From Halieaceae bacterium UBA5085 (GTDB lineage Bacteria; Pseudomonadota; Gammaproteobacteria; Pseudomonadales; Halieaceae), in assembly GCA_002414665.1 (NCBI GenBank), contig DIAF01000045.1:116907-168361 (forward strand): a DNA stretch of 51,455 nt, read 5' to 3'. This document shows positions 34,832 to 43,703 of the stretch, in pieces (the stretch's first letter is position 1; each line of letters starts with the position of its first letter). Made by a program: the position numbers and the translations under genes. The notes below the pieces were generated by a model. The model did not search any database, was not told where the DNA came from, and saw only the letters and a list, made by a program, of their open reading frames with translations.

Positions 34832-35605
34832 ATGAGACTAGAGGGCAAAGTTGCCATCATTACCGGATCGGGACAGGGGATCGGAGCCGCTACGGCGTTG
34901 CGTTTTGCCGAGGAGGGCGCCTCCGTGGTACTGGCGGCGCGCAACGAGGCCAAGCTGGCTGCGGTGGCTGCAACCATTGAGGCCGCTGGTGGGCGTGCTC
35001 TGGTGTGCCCCACAGACGTCGCTGACGAGGCCGCGGTCAAGGCGCTTGTGGCGAAAACGGTGGCAACCTGGGGTCGTCTGGATATCGTGGTTAATAACGC
35101 GGTGTTGATGGTCCCCGGCATGCTTGCCAGTCATGACACCAAAGGCTGGCGGCAGAATTTCATAGTCTCGCTCGACGGGGCCATGTTTCTGATGCGTGAG
35201 GCCTATCCTCAACTCAAGGCGAATCGCGGTGCGGTGGTGAATGTCTCCTCCGTATGCGGCTTGCGCGGATCACCGGCAACTGCAGGCTACAGCGCCGCGA
35301 AAGCGGCCATGCTGGGCTTGTCGCGCAACGCGGCCATGGAGTGGGGCAAGAAAGGTATTCGCGTGAATACGGTAGTGCCGGGCGCTTTTATGACACCACC
35401 GACGGAAGCTGTACTGCCTGATGACGCCTCACGTGAAGCTACCGCGAGGTCGATCCCCATCGGGCGTATCGGGGATCCGCGCGAGTGCGCCAATGCCATT
35501 TTGTTTCTCGCCAGCGACGAAGCCTCTTATATCACCGGTACGGAGCTGGTGGTTGATGGGGGGCGGGTTGCCGAGTTGAACGCCGGCACGGCGAGCTGGG
35601 AGTAA
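34832..35605 (+). CDS. Short-chain dehydrogenase/reductase
   Basis: A 257-residue classical SDR: NAD(P)-binding TGSGQGIG (11-18), NNAV in place of NNAG, catalytic Ser in VNVSSVCG and the YSAAK motif, and a C-terminal ITGTELVVDGGR strand. Oxidises or reduces an alcohol/ketone of unknown identity. First of three genes read the same way (SDR, SnoaL-like, Old Yellow Enzyme), with a 4-base gap to the next, which suggests a shared pathway. Confidence 0.88.
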   Translation: MRLEGKVAIITGSGQGIGAATALRFAEEGASVVLAARNEAKLAAVAATIEAAGGRALVCPTDVADEAAVKALVAKTVATWGRLDIVVNNAVLMVPGMLASHDTKGWRQNFIVSLDGAMFLMREAYPQLKANRGAVVNVSSVCGLRGSPATAGYSAAKAAMLGLSRNAAMEWGKKGIRVNTVVPGAFMTPPTEAVLPDDASREATARSIPIGRIGDPRECANAILFLASDEASYITGTELVVDGGRVAELNAGTASWE

Positions 35606-35609
35606 GCAG

Positions 35610-36236
35610 ATGAGCGACGACAACCTGTTGCAGCGCATAGACCGTTTGGAGTCACTGGACGCCATTCGGCAACTGGTAGCCCAGTACGCTCTGTCACTGG
35701 ATATGCGTGACCTTGATGCCCACGTGAATCTGTTCGCACCGGACATCCGTGTGAGTCGTGACAAAGTGGGGCGCGCGCACCTGAAACGTTGGCTGGACGA
35801 TACCCTGCGCCTGCAGTTCACTGGTACTTCGCACCAGACCGGCAATCACATCATCGAATTTGAGGACCCTGATCACGCGCGTGGCGTGGTCTATTCCAAA
35901 AACGAGCACGAAACCGGGCCGGAATGGGTGATCATGCAAATGCTCTACTGGGACAACTACGAACGTATTGACGGTCGCTGGTTGTTCCGACGCCGTTTGC
36001 CCTGCTACTGGTACGCGACTGACCTGAACAAGCCGCCCATTGGTGATATGAAAATGCGCTGGCCCGGTCGCGAGCCCTATCACGGGGCGTACCACGACCT
36101 GTGGCCGTCCTGGGCGGAATTCTGGGCCAATCCCCCGACCACGGACGAGCCTGAAGTGGCGCTACCGGCGCCGCTGGACGAGTTTTTGACCACAATGCGT
36201 CGCGGGGCTGCAGAGCCGCGCATTCGCGTACGCTAG
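35610..36236 (+). CDS. SnoaL_4-type (nuclear transport factor 2-like) protein
   Basis: A 208-residue protein starting with the helix pattern DNLLQRIDRLESLDAIRQLVAQYALSLDMRDLDAHVNLFAPD, the usual entry of SnoaL_4-like dehydratase/isomerase folds that act on polycyclic or steroid-like substrates. The later WVIMQMLYWDNYERIDGRWLFRRRLPCYWYATDL is the back half of the cone. The C-terminal 50 residues, rich in Pro, Trp and His, extend beyond the core. Substrate unknown. It lies between an SDR and an Old Yellow Enzyme in one transcription unit. Confidence 0.78.
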   Translation: MSDDNLLQRIDRLESLDAIRQLVAQYALSLDMRDLDAHVNLFAPDIRVSRDKVGRAHLKRWLDDTLRLQFTGTSHQTGNHIIEFEDPDHARGVVYSKNEHETGPEWVIMQMLYWDNYERIDGRWLFRRRLPCYWYATDLNKPPIGDMKMRWPGREPYHGAYHDLWPSWAEFWANPPTTDEPEVALPAPLDEFLTTMRRGAAEPRIRVR

Positions 36237-36244
36237 GAGTGACT

Positions 36245-37303
36245 GTGAACCTGCTTACCCCACTTGACCTGGGCGCATTGCGCCTGCGCAATCGCATTGT
36301 AATGGCGCCCATGACACGCAGCCGCTCGGATGCCGCCGCCATGCCCAACACGCTTATGGCGGAATACTATCGCCAGCGAGCGAGTGCCGGACTCATTGTA
36401 TCCGAGGGCATCGCCCCCAGCGCCAACGGGCTGGGCTATTGCCGTACACCGGGCATTTTCACCGATGCACAGGTGGCGGGTTGGCGCGAAGTTACCGACG
36501 CGGTGCATGCGGAGGGTGGCTGTATCGTTGCCCAGATCATGCATGTCGGCCGCGTGGCCAGTCACTACAACAAGCCTGCAGGCAGCGAAACCGTGGCGCC
36601 ATCAGCGGTTGCAGCGAAAGCCCAGATGTATACCGACGAGGCAGGCATGCAGGATATGGACGAACCTCGCGCACTGGCGCTGGAAGAGATTCCTGCGGTG
36701 ATTGATGAGTACCGCGAGGCGACTCGCAGGGCGCTGCTTGCCGGCTTTGACGGTGTTGAACTGCATTGCACGAGTGGCTATCTGCCGGCGCAGTTCCTGT
36801 CCACCGGCAGCAACCAGCGCACGGATGCCTACGGCGGTAACGTCGAGAACCGCGCGCGCTTCGCCCTTGAGGCGCTGCAGGCCATGGCGCAGGTGGCGGG
36901 TGCAGACCGGGTTGGCATGCGCATCTGCCCGGGCAATCCATTCAATGATCTGTCGGACGCTGACCCGCAGGAGACCTTCGACTATCTGCTGGCTCAGGCC
37001 TCGACACTGGGTCTGGCTTACCTGCACGTGATCCGCATGCCCAAGGGGCCGGTAGATAACCTGGCACTGGCGGCAAAGCACTTTGCCGGTCGCCTCATTG
37101 GTAACGAAAGTTATTCGTTACAGGAGGCTGACGAGGCGGTGGCTTCAGGCGAACTCGCTGCGGTGTCTTTCGGTCGGCCCTATATCGGCAATCCCGATCT
37201 GGTGACGCGCTGGGAGCGGGGTCTGCCGTTGGCCAAGTTCGACGTCAATACGCTGTACACGCCGGGAGCTGACGGATACACGACCTACCCGGCGGCGGAC
37301 TAG
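36245..37303 (+). CDS. Old Yellow Enzyme family (NADH:flavin oxidoreductase), atypical active site
   Basis: A 352-residue FMN ene-reductase fold: VMAPMTRSRSD (19-29), GYCRTPGIFTDAQV, QIMHVGR, NQRTDAYGGNVENRARF and the C-terminal VSFGRPYIGNPDLV. In NemA/OYE the substrate is held by His-x2-His/Asn followed by GYL; here residues 174-180 read HCTSGYL, so the first His is kept and the second is Ser177. Tyr179 is retained. Ene reduction may be altered or the substrate unusual. The start is GTG 36245, 5 bases after AGGAG; GTG 36239 is also in frame. Ends before a strong hairpin. Confidence 0.87.
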   Translation: MNLLTPLDLGALRLRNRIVMAPMTRSRSDAAAMPNTLMAEYYRQRASAGLIVSEGIAPSANGLGYCRTPGIFTDAQVAGWREVTDAVHAEGGCIVAQIMHVGRVASHYNKPAGSETVAPSAVAAKAQMYTDEAGMQDMDEPRALALEEIPAVIDEYREATRRALLAGFDGVELHCTSGYLPAQFLSTGSNQRTDAYGGNVENRARFALEALQAMAQVAGADRVGMRICPGNPFNDLSDADPQETFDYLLAQASTLGLAYLHVIRMPKGPVDNLALAAKHFAGRLIGNESYSLQEADEAVASGELAAVSFGRPYIGNPDLVTRWERGLPLAKFDVNTLYTPGADGYTTYPAAD

Positions 37304-37308
37304 CGGCA

Positions 37309-37348
37309 GCGCTCGGTTAATGACGCGTTAGCGTCTTTAACCGAGCGC
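37309..37348. terminator. Long bidirectional hairpin between convergent genes
   Basis: GCGCTCGGTTAA (37309-37320) and TTAACCGAGCGC (37337-37348) are perfect complements, and inside them GACGC (37322-37326) pairs with GCGTC (37331-37335) around GTTA. With one T-T mismatch this is a 17-pair stem and a 4-base loop. It separates the convergent Old Yellow Enzyme and SDR genes, so it probably ends transcription both ways, though T tracts are short. Confidence 0.7.
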
Positions 37349-37363
37349 CGTACAGGTACGCTG

Positions 37364-38122
37364 TTATTTTACCGAGCCACCGCCGTCAACTGATAGCAGT
37401 TGCCCGGTTATAAAGGACGCACGATCGCTGCACAGGAAGGCTACCGCCTCGGCGATTTCTTCCGGCTCACCCAGACGGTTGAGTACGGCGCTCTTCTTCA
37501 ATATTTCCGCTGTTTTCGGCTGTTCCTCGAAATATTTTTCCACACCGGGTGTGCGAATAACCCCGGGGGATACCGCGTTGATACGGATACCCTGGCTGCC
37601 GTATTCGGCAGCGGAGCTCTTGGTGAGTATATTCACGCCGCTCTTGGCGGCTGCATAGGCGGTATTGAAGGCCTGTCCCTTCAGGGAAGCATTGGACGAA
37701 ATGTTCACGATGGCACCGCCACCGTTGGCCAGCATTGCGGGAATCTCGTATTTCATGCACAGCCAGGTATTGGTCAGGCACATCTCCAGTGTCTGGTCGA
37801 AAACCTCGCGAGTGAATTCGTGAATCGGGCCGGAACCCCTGCTGAGTGCGGCGCTGTTGCAGGCGATGTCCAGTCTGCCCCAGCTGTCGACTGCAGTTTC
37901 TACCATTGATTTGACCGATGCTTCGTCGCTGACATCGCCCTGTACGAAGCGGGCTTCGCCGCCTGCATCCTTGATGAGCTGCACGGTTTGATTGCCGGAT
38001 TCTGCGTTGAAATCCGCGACCACGACTTTGGCGCCTTCCCGGGCAAAGCACAGGGCAATCGCCCGCCCGATACCCTGGCCCGCTCCCGTCACAATACCAA
38101 TCTTCCCTTCCAGTATGCCCAT
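37364..38122 (-). CDS. Short-chain dehydrogenase/reductase
   Basis: A 252-residue classical SDR: VTGAGQGIG near residue 12, CNSAA replacing NNAG, VNISSNASL with the catalytic Ser, YAAAK, and the C-terminal FITGQLLSVDGGGS. Start chosen at ATG 38122 (MGILEGK) behind AAGGGAG; an in-frame upstream start adds nine residues. It is divergent from a second SDR across 217 bases. Confidence 0.87.
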   Translation of the reverse strand: MGILEGKIGIVTGAGQGIGRAIALCFAREGAKVVVADFNAESGNQTVQLIKDAGGEARFVQGDVSDEASVKSMVETAVDSWGRLDIACNSAALSRGSGPIHEFTREVFDQTLEMCLTNTWLCMKYEIPAMLANGGGAIVNISSNASLKGQAFNTAYAAAKSGVNILTKSSAAEYGSQGIRINAVSPGVIRTPGVEKYFEEQPKTAEILKKSAVLNRLGEPEEIAEAVAFLCSDRASFITGQLLSVDGGGSVK

Positions 38123-38339
38123 GGTCGGATTCTCCCTTGTTGAGGTCACTACACTCCCCGCATGATACCGCGGTGTGCGCGTGCCTCTGATGACCTGCGG
38201 TAAACATCCTCTGCAGGGTACAAAATGGCAGTACGGTCGGCGTTAAGGCTATCTCACCGGCTTGCACGCCGCGCGGCACTCTGTCACTCGCCGCCTCGCG
38301 CCGGTATGCTGGCTCTGTCAAATACACTGGAGATCAGCG

Positions 38340-39092
38340 ATGAGCTTGCAAGGAAAAGTCGCCCTCGTTACGGGGGCAGGCCAGGGCGTGGGGCAGGGTA
38401 TCGCCCTGGCGCTTGCCGCCCAGGGCGCGCGGGTTGCCGTTACCGGACGGACGCTTTCCAAATTGGAGACCACGGCAGAGACCGTTCGGTCACGCGGAGG
38501 CGAGGCGCTGCCTCTGGTCTGTGAGGTCAAGTCCCTGGACTCCATGACTGCCTGTGTGGAGGCGGTCGTCGAGGCCTGGGGCGGAGTGAATATTCTGGTG
38601 AATAACGCCCAGGAGGTGCCGCTGGGGCGCTTGCACGATCTCACGGACGAGGCCTTGATGGCGGGTTGGGAGTCCGGCCCGATGGCCACTTTCCGCTTGA
38701 TGAAGCTGTGTTACCCGTATCTGAAAGGCGATGGTGTCATCATCAATCTGGGCAGTTCTGCCGCCAAGCGATGGGATATGGCGGGCTACGGCGCGTATGC
38801 TGCTGCCAAGGAAGGCATTCGCGCCCTCACGCGTGCTGCCGCTTGTGAATGGGGGCCAGACAACATACGCTGTAATGCCATCCTTCCGCATGCGATGTCA
38901 CCGGGAATGCAGTGGTGGATAGAGAGTAACCCGGAGGAAGCCCATGCGTTCCTGTCACAGATTCCCCAGCGACGTGTCGGAGATTGCGAACAGGACATCG
39001 GGCGCTTTGTTGCCCTGCTCTGCACCGACGGGGCGAACTATGTCAACGGCCAGAGTATTGCGCTGGATGGCGGGCAGGCCTTTCTCGGCTGA
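38340..39092 (+). CDS. Short-chain dehydrogenase/reductase
   Basis: A 250-residue SDR with VTGAGQGVGQG (about 11-21), NNAQ in place of NNAG, INLGSSAAKRWD, YAAAK and a C-terminal YVNGQSIALDGGQ. GGAG at 38329-38332 sets the ATG at 38340; the open frame extends upstream without start context. The next gene, an amino-acid symporter, begins 12 bases after the stop. The 217-base gap ahead of this gene shows only a weak TATGCT -10 candidate near 38308. Confidence 0.87.
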   Translation: MSLQGKVALVTGAGQGVGQGIALALAAQGARVAVTGRTLSKLETTAETVRSRGGEALPLVCEVKSLDSMTACVEAVVEAWGGVNILVNNAQEVPLGRLHDLTDEALMAGWESGPMATFRLMKLCYPYLKGDGVIINLGSSAAKRWDMAGYGAYAAAKEGIRALTRAAACEWGPDNIRCNAILPHAMSPGMQWWIESNPEEAHAFLSQIPQRRVGDCEQDIGRFVALLCTDGANYVNGQSIALDGGQAFLG

Positions 39093-39104
39093 GCGGACAT
39101 CCGG

Positions 39105-40574
39105 GTGAGCCTGGACCAGCAGGTTGAAGCGGTTGTACGCCCGGTAGCGGATACCCTGTCGCGCCTGGTGTTCTATCCACTGGAACTCTTCGGGCAGGAT
39201 TTTCCTCTGATCGTGCTGTGGCTGGCGAGCGCCGCTGTGTTCTTCACACTGTACCTCGGCTTTGTCAATGTGCGCGGCTTCTCCCTGGGGCTGCGACATG
39301 TCCGTGGCCGGTTCCACAATCCGCGAGCGCGTGGGGAGATATCCCATTTCCAGGCGGTGGCAACTGCCGTGTCGGGCACCGTGGGTATCGGCAACATCGG
39401 TGGTGTTGCGGTGGCGATCACCATCGGCGGTCCTGGTGCGGCGCTGTGGTTGATGGTGGCGGGCTTTCTGTCCATGTCGACCAAGCTGGTGGAGTGCACG
39501 CTGGGGGTGAAATACCGGCGCAACAACCCCGACGGTTCGGTGTCCGGCGGTCCCATGTTCTACCTCGAGCGCTATTTCTCTGATCGTGGTGCACCCGGTT
39601 GGGGTCGGTTGATGGGTGGGTTCTACGCAATTGCCCTGGTGATTGGCTGTTTCGGCATCGGCAACATGTTTCAGTCCAACCAGGCTTACGTCCAGTTTCT
39701 GGTGATCAGCGGCGGCGACGACAGTTTTTTTGCCTCGCGCGGCTGGCTGTTCGGCCTGCTGATTGCCGCGGCCGTGGCACTGGTCATCATCGGTGGTATA
39801 CGCAGTATTGCGTTGGTCGCGTCAAGGATCGTGCCGCTCATGGCCGTGCTCTATGTGGTGTCGGCGCTGGTGATTATTGGCTTCAGCGCAGCGCAGATTC
39901 CTGCTGCCATACAGCTGATCGTCAGCAGCGCGTTTTCCATGAGTAGTGTGACGGGCGGTATGGTCGGCGCCATCGTTGTCGGCTTCCAGCGCGCCCTGTT
40001 CTCGAATGAAGCCGGGATCGGCTCGGCCTCGATCGCTCATTCCGCTGTGCAAACCAACGAGCCGGCCTCCGAGGGCCTGGTGGGGTTGCTGGAGCCGTTC
40101 CTTGACACGGTGGTGATCTGCACCCTCAGCTCATTGGTGATCGTTACGGTGGCCTATCCCAACGGGCTGGTCGAGCAGGGCTTTGAGGGCATCGCCCTGA
40201 CATCGGCCGCCTTCGCCCACCACATCAGCTGGGCGCCGTACCCACTTGCCTTTGCAGCACTTTTATTCGCGTTCTCCACCACCATCGCCTGGGCCTACTA
40301 CGGCCTCAAGGCCTGGACCTACCTGGTGGGTGAATCACAATTCATGCAGACCGCTTTCAAGACCGTATTCTGCGGTTTCGTGGTGCTTGGATGCATGATT
40401 GAACTATCCGCGGTACTCGACTTTGCCGATGCGATGATCTTCCTGATAGCGGTACCCAATATCATCGGGCTCTACCTGTATGCGCCGGAAGTCAAACGTG
40501 ACGTGGCTGACTACATGCGGCGCGTGCGCTCCGGGGCGGTACGCACCACCGAACAGTATCCGCCGCTTCAGTAG
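39105..40574 (+). CDS. AGCS family sodium:alanine symporter
   Basis: A 489-residue transporter with about eleven hydrophobic segments. Family signatures: ISHFQAVATAVSGTVGIGNIGGVAVAI, GGPGAALWLMVAGFLSMSTKLVECTLGVKYR, SGGPMFYLE, and FSNEAGIGSASIAHSAVQTNEP. Takes up alanine, glycine or related amino acids with Na+. It starts with GTG 12 bases after the SDR. Its stop overlaps the stop of the convergent dioxygenase gene by seven bases. Confidence 0.92.
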   Translation: MSLDQQVEAVVRPVADTLSRLVFYPLELFGQDFPLIVLWLASAAVFFTLYLGFVNVRGFSLGLRHVRGRFHNPRARGEISHFQAVATAVSGTVGIGNIGGVAVAITIGGPGAALWLMVAGFLSMSTKLVECTLGVKYRRNNPDGSVSGGPMFYLERYFSDRGAPGWGRLMGGFYAIALVIGCFGIGNMFQSNQAYVQFLVISGGDDSFFASRGWLFGLLIAAAVALVIIGGIRSIALVASRIVPLMAVLYVVSALVIIGFSAAQIPAAIQLIVSSAFSMSSVTGGMVGAIVVGFQRALFSNEAGIGSASIAHSAVQTNEPASEGLVGLLEPFLDTVVICTLSSLVIVTVAYPNGLVEQGFEGIALTSAAFAHHISWAPYPLAFAALLFAFSTTIAWAYYGLKAWTYLVGESQFMQTAFKTVFCGFVVLGCMIELSAVLDFADAMIFLIAVPNIIGLYLYAPEVKRDVADYMRRVRSGAVRTTEQYPPLQ

Positions 40575-41392
40575 GGTTGGTCGCCGTCCACGGTTATGCG
40601 TTCCATGCGCCGGTGCGCAGGGAAGTAATCATTGACGGGTTTATGTTGCGTGCTGCGATTGTCCCAGATAGCGATGCTGTGCGGGCGCCAGCGAAAGCGG
40701 CAGGTGAATTCATCGGTGACCACATGGCGGAACAGGAAATCCAGCAGTGCCCGGCTCTCGTTGGGCTTCAGCCCTTCGATGTGGGTGGTGAAGAGGCTGT
40801 TGACAAAAATCACCTTCTTGCCGGTTTCCGGGTGCGTGCGGATGACCGGGTGACGCACGGGCGGGTTAGCCGCTACGGCCTCTGCGAGGCGTTCGCGGCC
40901 ACCGGGCTCGGCGAGGCTTTCCTTGAACCCCCAACTGAAGTCGTGAACAGCGACCAGCCCCTCGAGCAGGCGTTGCATCGGCCCGGATAGTGCACTGTAG
41001 GCCGCTGTCATGCTCGCCCAGAGTGTATCGCCGCCCCGCGGCGGAACAATCACCGATTTCAGGACCGTCGCCATCGGCGGGTGTTGCCGGAACGTCATGT
41101 CTGAATGCCAGGCCTCGATTTTGGTCGGCTTTTCCGCCGTGCTCTCCAGGATGGTGATCTCCGGAAAGCCCTCGATGGTGGCGTAGGCCGGATGCGTTTG
41201 CAGTGGGCCGAAGCAGGAGGCCAGGGCGTGTTGTCTTGCAGGGCTAATATCCTGGTCGCGGAAGAAGATCACCTCGTGTTCGTTGAGCAGGGTGCGCAAT
41301 GCCGCCACCTGTTCTGGCTGAAGATCTCGCGCCAGATCAATCCCTGTGATTTCGGCGCCGAGGGCACCCGCCATTGGTGTGACGTCGAACAT
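40568..41392 (-). CDS. TauD/TfdA family 2-oxoglutarate-dependent dioxygenase
   Basis: A 274-residue Fe(II)/2-oxoglutarate dioxygenase. Iron ligands: His96-x-Asp98 in AWHSDMTF and the distal His in STQHKPVNDY; the 2-oxoglutarate-binding Arg is in RRMERITVDGD at the C-terminus. N-terminal GAEITGIDLARDL and FFRDQDIS are typical. Relatives act on taurine, alkyl sulfates or 2,4-D; the substrate is unknown, and no sulfonate transporter is nearby. Start at ATG 41392, 9 bases after GGAGG. Confidence 0.9.
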   Translation of the reverse strand: MFDVTPMAGALGAEITGIDLARDLQPEQVAALRTLLNEHEVIFFRDQDISPARQHALASCFGPLQTHPAYATIEGFPEITILESTAEKPTKIEAWHSDMTFRQHPPMATVLKSVIVPPRGGDTLWASMTAAYSALSGPMQRLLEGLVAVHDFSWGFKESLAEPGGRERLAEAVAANPPVRHPVIRTHPETGKKVIFVNSLFTTHIEGLKPNESRALLDFLFRHVVTDEFTCRFRWRPHSIAIWDNRSTQHKPVNDYFPAHRRMERITVDGDQPY

Positions 41393-41448
41393 GCTGAGCG
41401 GCCTCCGGCCCTGATTCTCCGCCGTCGATTCTAGCACTGCCGCTGTAT

Positions 41449-42831
41449 TTAAGCAGCGTCCACCGCGCAGGCGGGCAGGGTGATTTGCACGGCCAGTCCG
41501 GGATGGGTGTTTCGCGCCATGATCCCAGCGCCATGTCGCAGCAGTGCCTGCCTTGCGATGGACAGCCCCAGGCCATGGCCTCCTGTCTGCCTGTCGCGCG
41601 CCGAGTCGACCCTGTAGAAGGGCTCGAAAATCCTGGCCAGGTCTGATTCCGGCACCCCAGGGCCCTGGTCAGCAACAGTGATTACGTAGGTGGTGTCCTT
41701 TTGCTCCAGGCTGACGCTAATTGCAGTGTGTGGCGGGCTGTAGTGGCAGGCGTTACGCAGCACGTTGTCAAAGGCTTTGCGCAACTGGTTGCCATTGCCC
41801 CTGACCAGTGCTTCCGACGTATCACTGTGGAAGACGATGTGTTGCCGCTCGCCCGCTTCGAACCGGGCATCGCCGCACAGCTCCTCCAGTAGTGCGACGA
41901 GATCGATGTGCTGCTCCAGGTCGGGAGATGCTGCCTGGCTGTCCAGTAGTTCGCCGACCAGACTCTCCAGTCGCTGCGCCTCTCGTGCGATACGCGCCAA
42001 CTGGGCGGGCGCCTCCCCAGGTTTTTGCTCCGCCAGTGCCAGCGCAACCTGCATGCGCGCAAGCGGGGAGCGTAACTCGTGCGACACATTGGCGAGCAGG
42101 GTTTTTTGTGCGTTGATACGTTCCTGCAACAGCTCGGCCATGTGGTTGAAGTCGCGTGCCAGATCATCGGTTTCGTCGCTGCCGGAAGCCCGCACAGCGA
42201 TACGCGTTTGCAGGTCACCCTCTGCCAGTCTGCGCGCCGCCTGTCGCAGGGCCCCCAGCCGCCGCGTGAGCAGGCGGGAGACCGCGTAACAGAGCAGTCC
42301 AGAGACCAACAGGGCAAGGGCGGCACGCAACCAGACGTTGCTTCCCAGTAGCGTCACCAGTGGTATCCGTGGCGCTGGCAGCACCAGTACAGAGCGTAGA
42401 GGCCCGGTATCGGCACGGTAGAGCAGGTGGCCCAGAAACTGTTGCGGGCCACGGCGCTGAAATACCCGGCGACGATCGCGGTCAAGTTCTGCCGCGATGC
42501 TCGCCGCCGGCGGCGGCAGCGTTCTTTGCAGCAGGTCTTTACCTTCGGGGTCGATCAGATAGACCTCAACCTTGTGTTTACTCTGGGCCGCCTGGATGAT
42601 CTGGGGCAGCTGCTCTCTGGGTGCATTCTGCAGTTCATACAACAGGCGGACAAAAACCCGGGGTGGTCCCGCCGGACCCGCCGTCCGGCGCTTGCCCTCA
42701 GTCAGCGAGCCATTATCGGGCACCAGTGTGTCCAGGTAGTTCCCGGCAACAATGGCACTGCCCAGTACCGCGATGGTCACCAGCCAGAAGCCGAGGAAAA
42801 TGCGCAGGAACAGCGGTATCGCCAGTCTCAT
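41449..42831 (-). CDS. cpxA: CpxA-like sensor histidine kinase
   Basis: A 460-residue inner-membrane kinase. Membrane segment about 10-30, a periplasmic domain about 31-165, second segment about 168-188, HAMP (about 190-240), the H box VSHELRSPLARM with His251, and the HATPase domain (NVLRNACHYSPP, ADQGPGVPESDLARIFEPFYRVD, GHGLGLSIAR). The ATG overlaps the regulator stop by four bases. The partner genes and the box upstream identify it as Cpx-type. The signal is presumably envelope protein misfolding, as in E. coli. Confidence 0.88.
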   Translation of the reverse strand: MRLAIPLFLRIFLGFWLVTIAVLGSAIVAGNYLDTLVPDNGSLTEGKRRTAGPAGPPRVFVRLLYELQNAPREQLPQIIQAAQSKHKVEVYLIDPEGKDLLQRTLPPPAASIAAELDRDRRRVFQRRGPQQFLGHLLYRADTGPLRSVLVLPAPRIPLVTLLGSNVWLRAALALLVSGLLCYAVSRLLTRRLGALRQAARRLAEGDLQTRIAVRASGSDETDDLARDFNHMAELLQERINAQKTLLANVSHELRSPLARMQVALALAEQKPGEAPAQLARIAREAQRLESLVGELLDSQAASPDLEQHIDLVALLEELCGDARFEAGERQHIVFHSDTSEALVRGNGNQLRKAFDNVLRNACHYSPPHTAISVSLEQKDTTYVITVADQGPGVPESDLARIFEPFYRVDSARDRQTGGHGLGLSIARQALLRHGAGIMARNTHPGLAVQITLPACAVDAA

Positions 42832-43529
42832 GCCTTGCGCTCCCCCTGCACCAGCAACTGGTAGCCGGCCCCGCGCACGCTGGCAATCAGCTTGCTTGCA
42901 CCAAGTAACTGCATTTTCTTGCGAATGTTGCTCACATGCACATCCACACTACGGTCGTAAGCAGACAACGGGCGGCCCAGAGCCTGCTGGCTGAGTTGAT
43001 CCTTGCTGACGACGCTGCCTGCATGAGTCATCAGCATACGCAGGATGTTGAATTCTGCACTGGTGACTTGCAGATCCTGGGCATTCCAGGTGGCCCTGCG
43101 CTGTGCGGTGTTTATCGCGAGCGGCCCCGCTGTGATGTCGCCGTTTCCCGTTGCACGCGGTACGCCTGTCCGGCGCAAAATGGCCCTCAGGCGCGCCGCG
43201 AGTTCTCGCGGGTTGCAGGGTTTGGCCAGATAGTCGTCAGCGCCCAGCTCCAATCCCACGATGCGATCGGTATCTTCACCACGAGCAGTCAGCATGAGCA
43301 CCGGGGTGTCGACGGGAATCGCGCGCAGGCGGCGCAAAACGTCCAGGCCCTGCACGCCTGGCAGCATGACATCGAGAACAATGGCGTCATAGTGTTGCTC
43401 GCAGACCCTTTGCAGGGCCTTGTCGCCATCGTGGCAACTGTCGATGTCAAAGCCGTCCGAGCTGAGGTACTCGCTCAGCAGCTGGCACAGCTCCGTGTCG
43501 TCATCAATCAACAGCAGGTGTGGGCGCAT
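42828..43529 (-). CDS. cpxR: CpxR-like response regulator (OmpR family)
   Basis: A 233-residue regulator: receiver domain with LLIDDDTELC, phospho-acceptor Asp53 in IVLDVMLPG, LTARGED, and DDYLAKPCNPREL; then an OmpR winged helix (VTSAEFNILRMLMTHAGSVVSKDQL, VDVHVSNIRKKM, SVRGAGYQLL). Start chosen at 43529 (MRPHLLL), matching the CpxR N-terminus; an ATG at 43541 would add four residues. It is divergent from the Spy/CpxP-like gene, with a CpxR-type box 90 bases upstream, which suggests autoregulation. Confidence 0.9.
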   Translation of the reverse strand: MRPHLLLIDDDTELCQLLSEYLSSDGFDIDSCHDGDKALQRVCEQHYDAIVLDVMLPGVQGLDVLRRLRAIPVDTPVLMLTARGEDTDRIVGLELGADDYLAKPCNPRELAARLRAILRRTGVPRATGNGDITAGPLAINTAQRRATWNAQDLQVTSAEFNILRMLMTHAGSVVSKDQLSQQALGRPLSAYDRSVDVHVSNIRKKMQLLGASKLIASVRGAGYQLLVQGERKA

Positions 43530-43618
43530 TGCTCGGATCATGCTCGGGTCGAGTGAGGAACACAGTGTGCCCGGCGCTGTGCAGGAAAGCCACGGCCCGG
43601 GCGCAGCGACGGGTAATC

Positions 43619-43633
43619 TTTACCATTCTTTAC
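43619..43633 (-). promoter_or_regulatory. CpxR binding box
   Basis: On the - strand this reads GTAAA-GAATG-GTAAA, an exact match to the E. coli CpxR consensus GTAAA-N5-GTAAA. It lies between divergent cpxR-like and spy/cpxP-like genes, 90 bases from the regulator start and 71 from the other, where it could control both. Confidence 0.82.
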
Positions 43634-43703
43634 GCAACCGCCGCACTGCTTAACGCTATTCAGTTCTACGATGTATCTGCGTTTCATCCACAGGAGACAG
43701 GTT

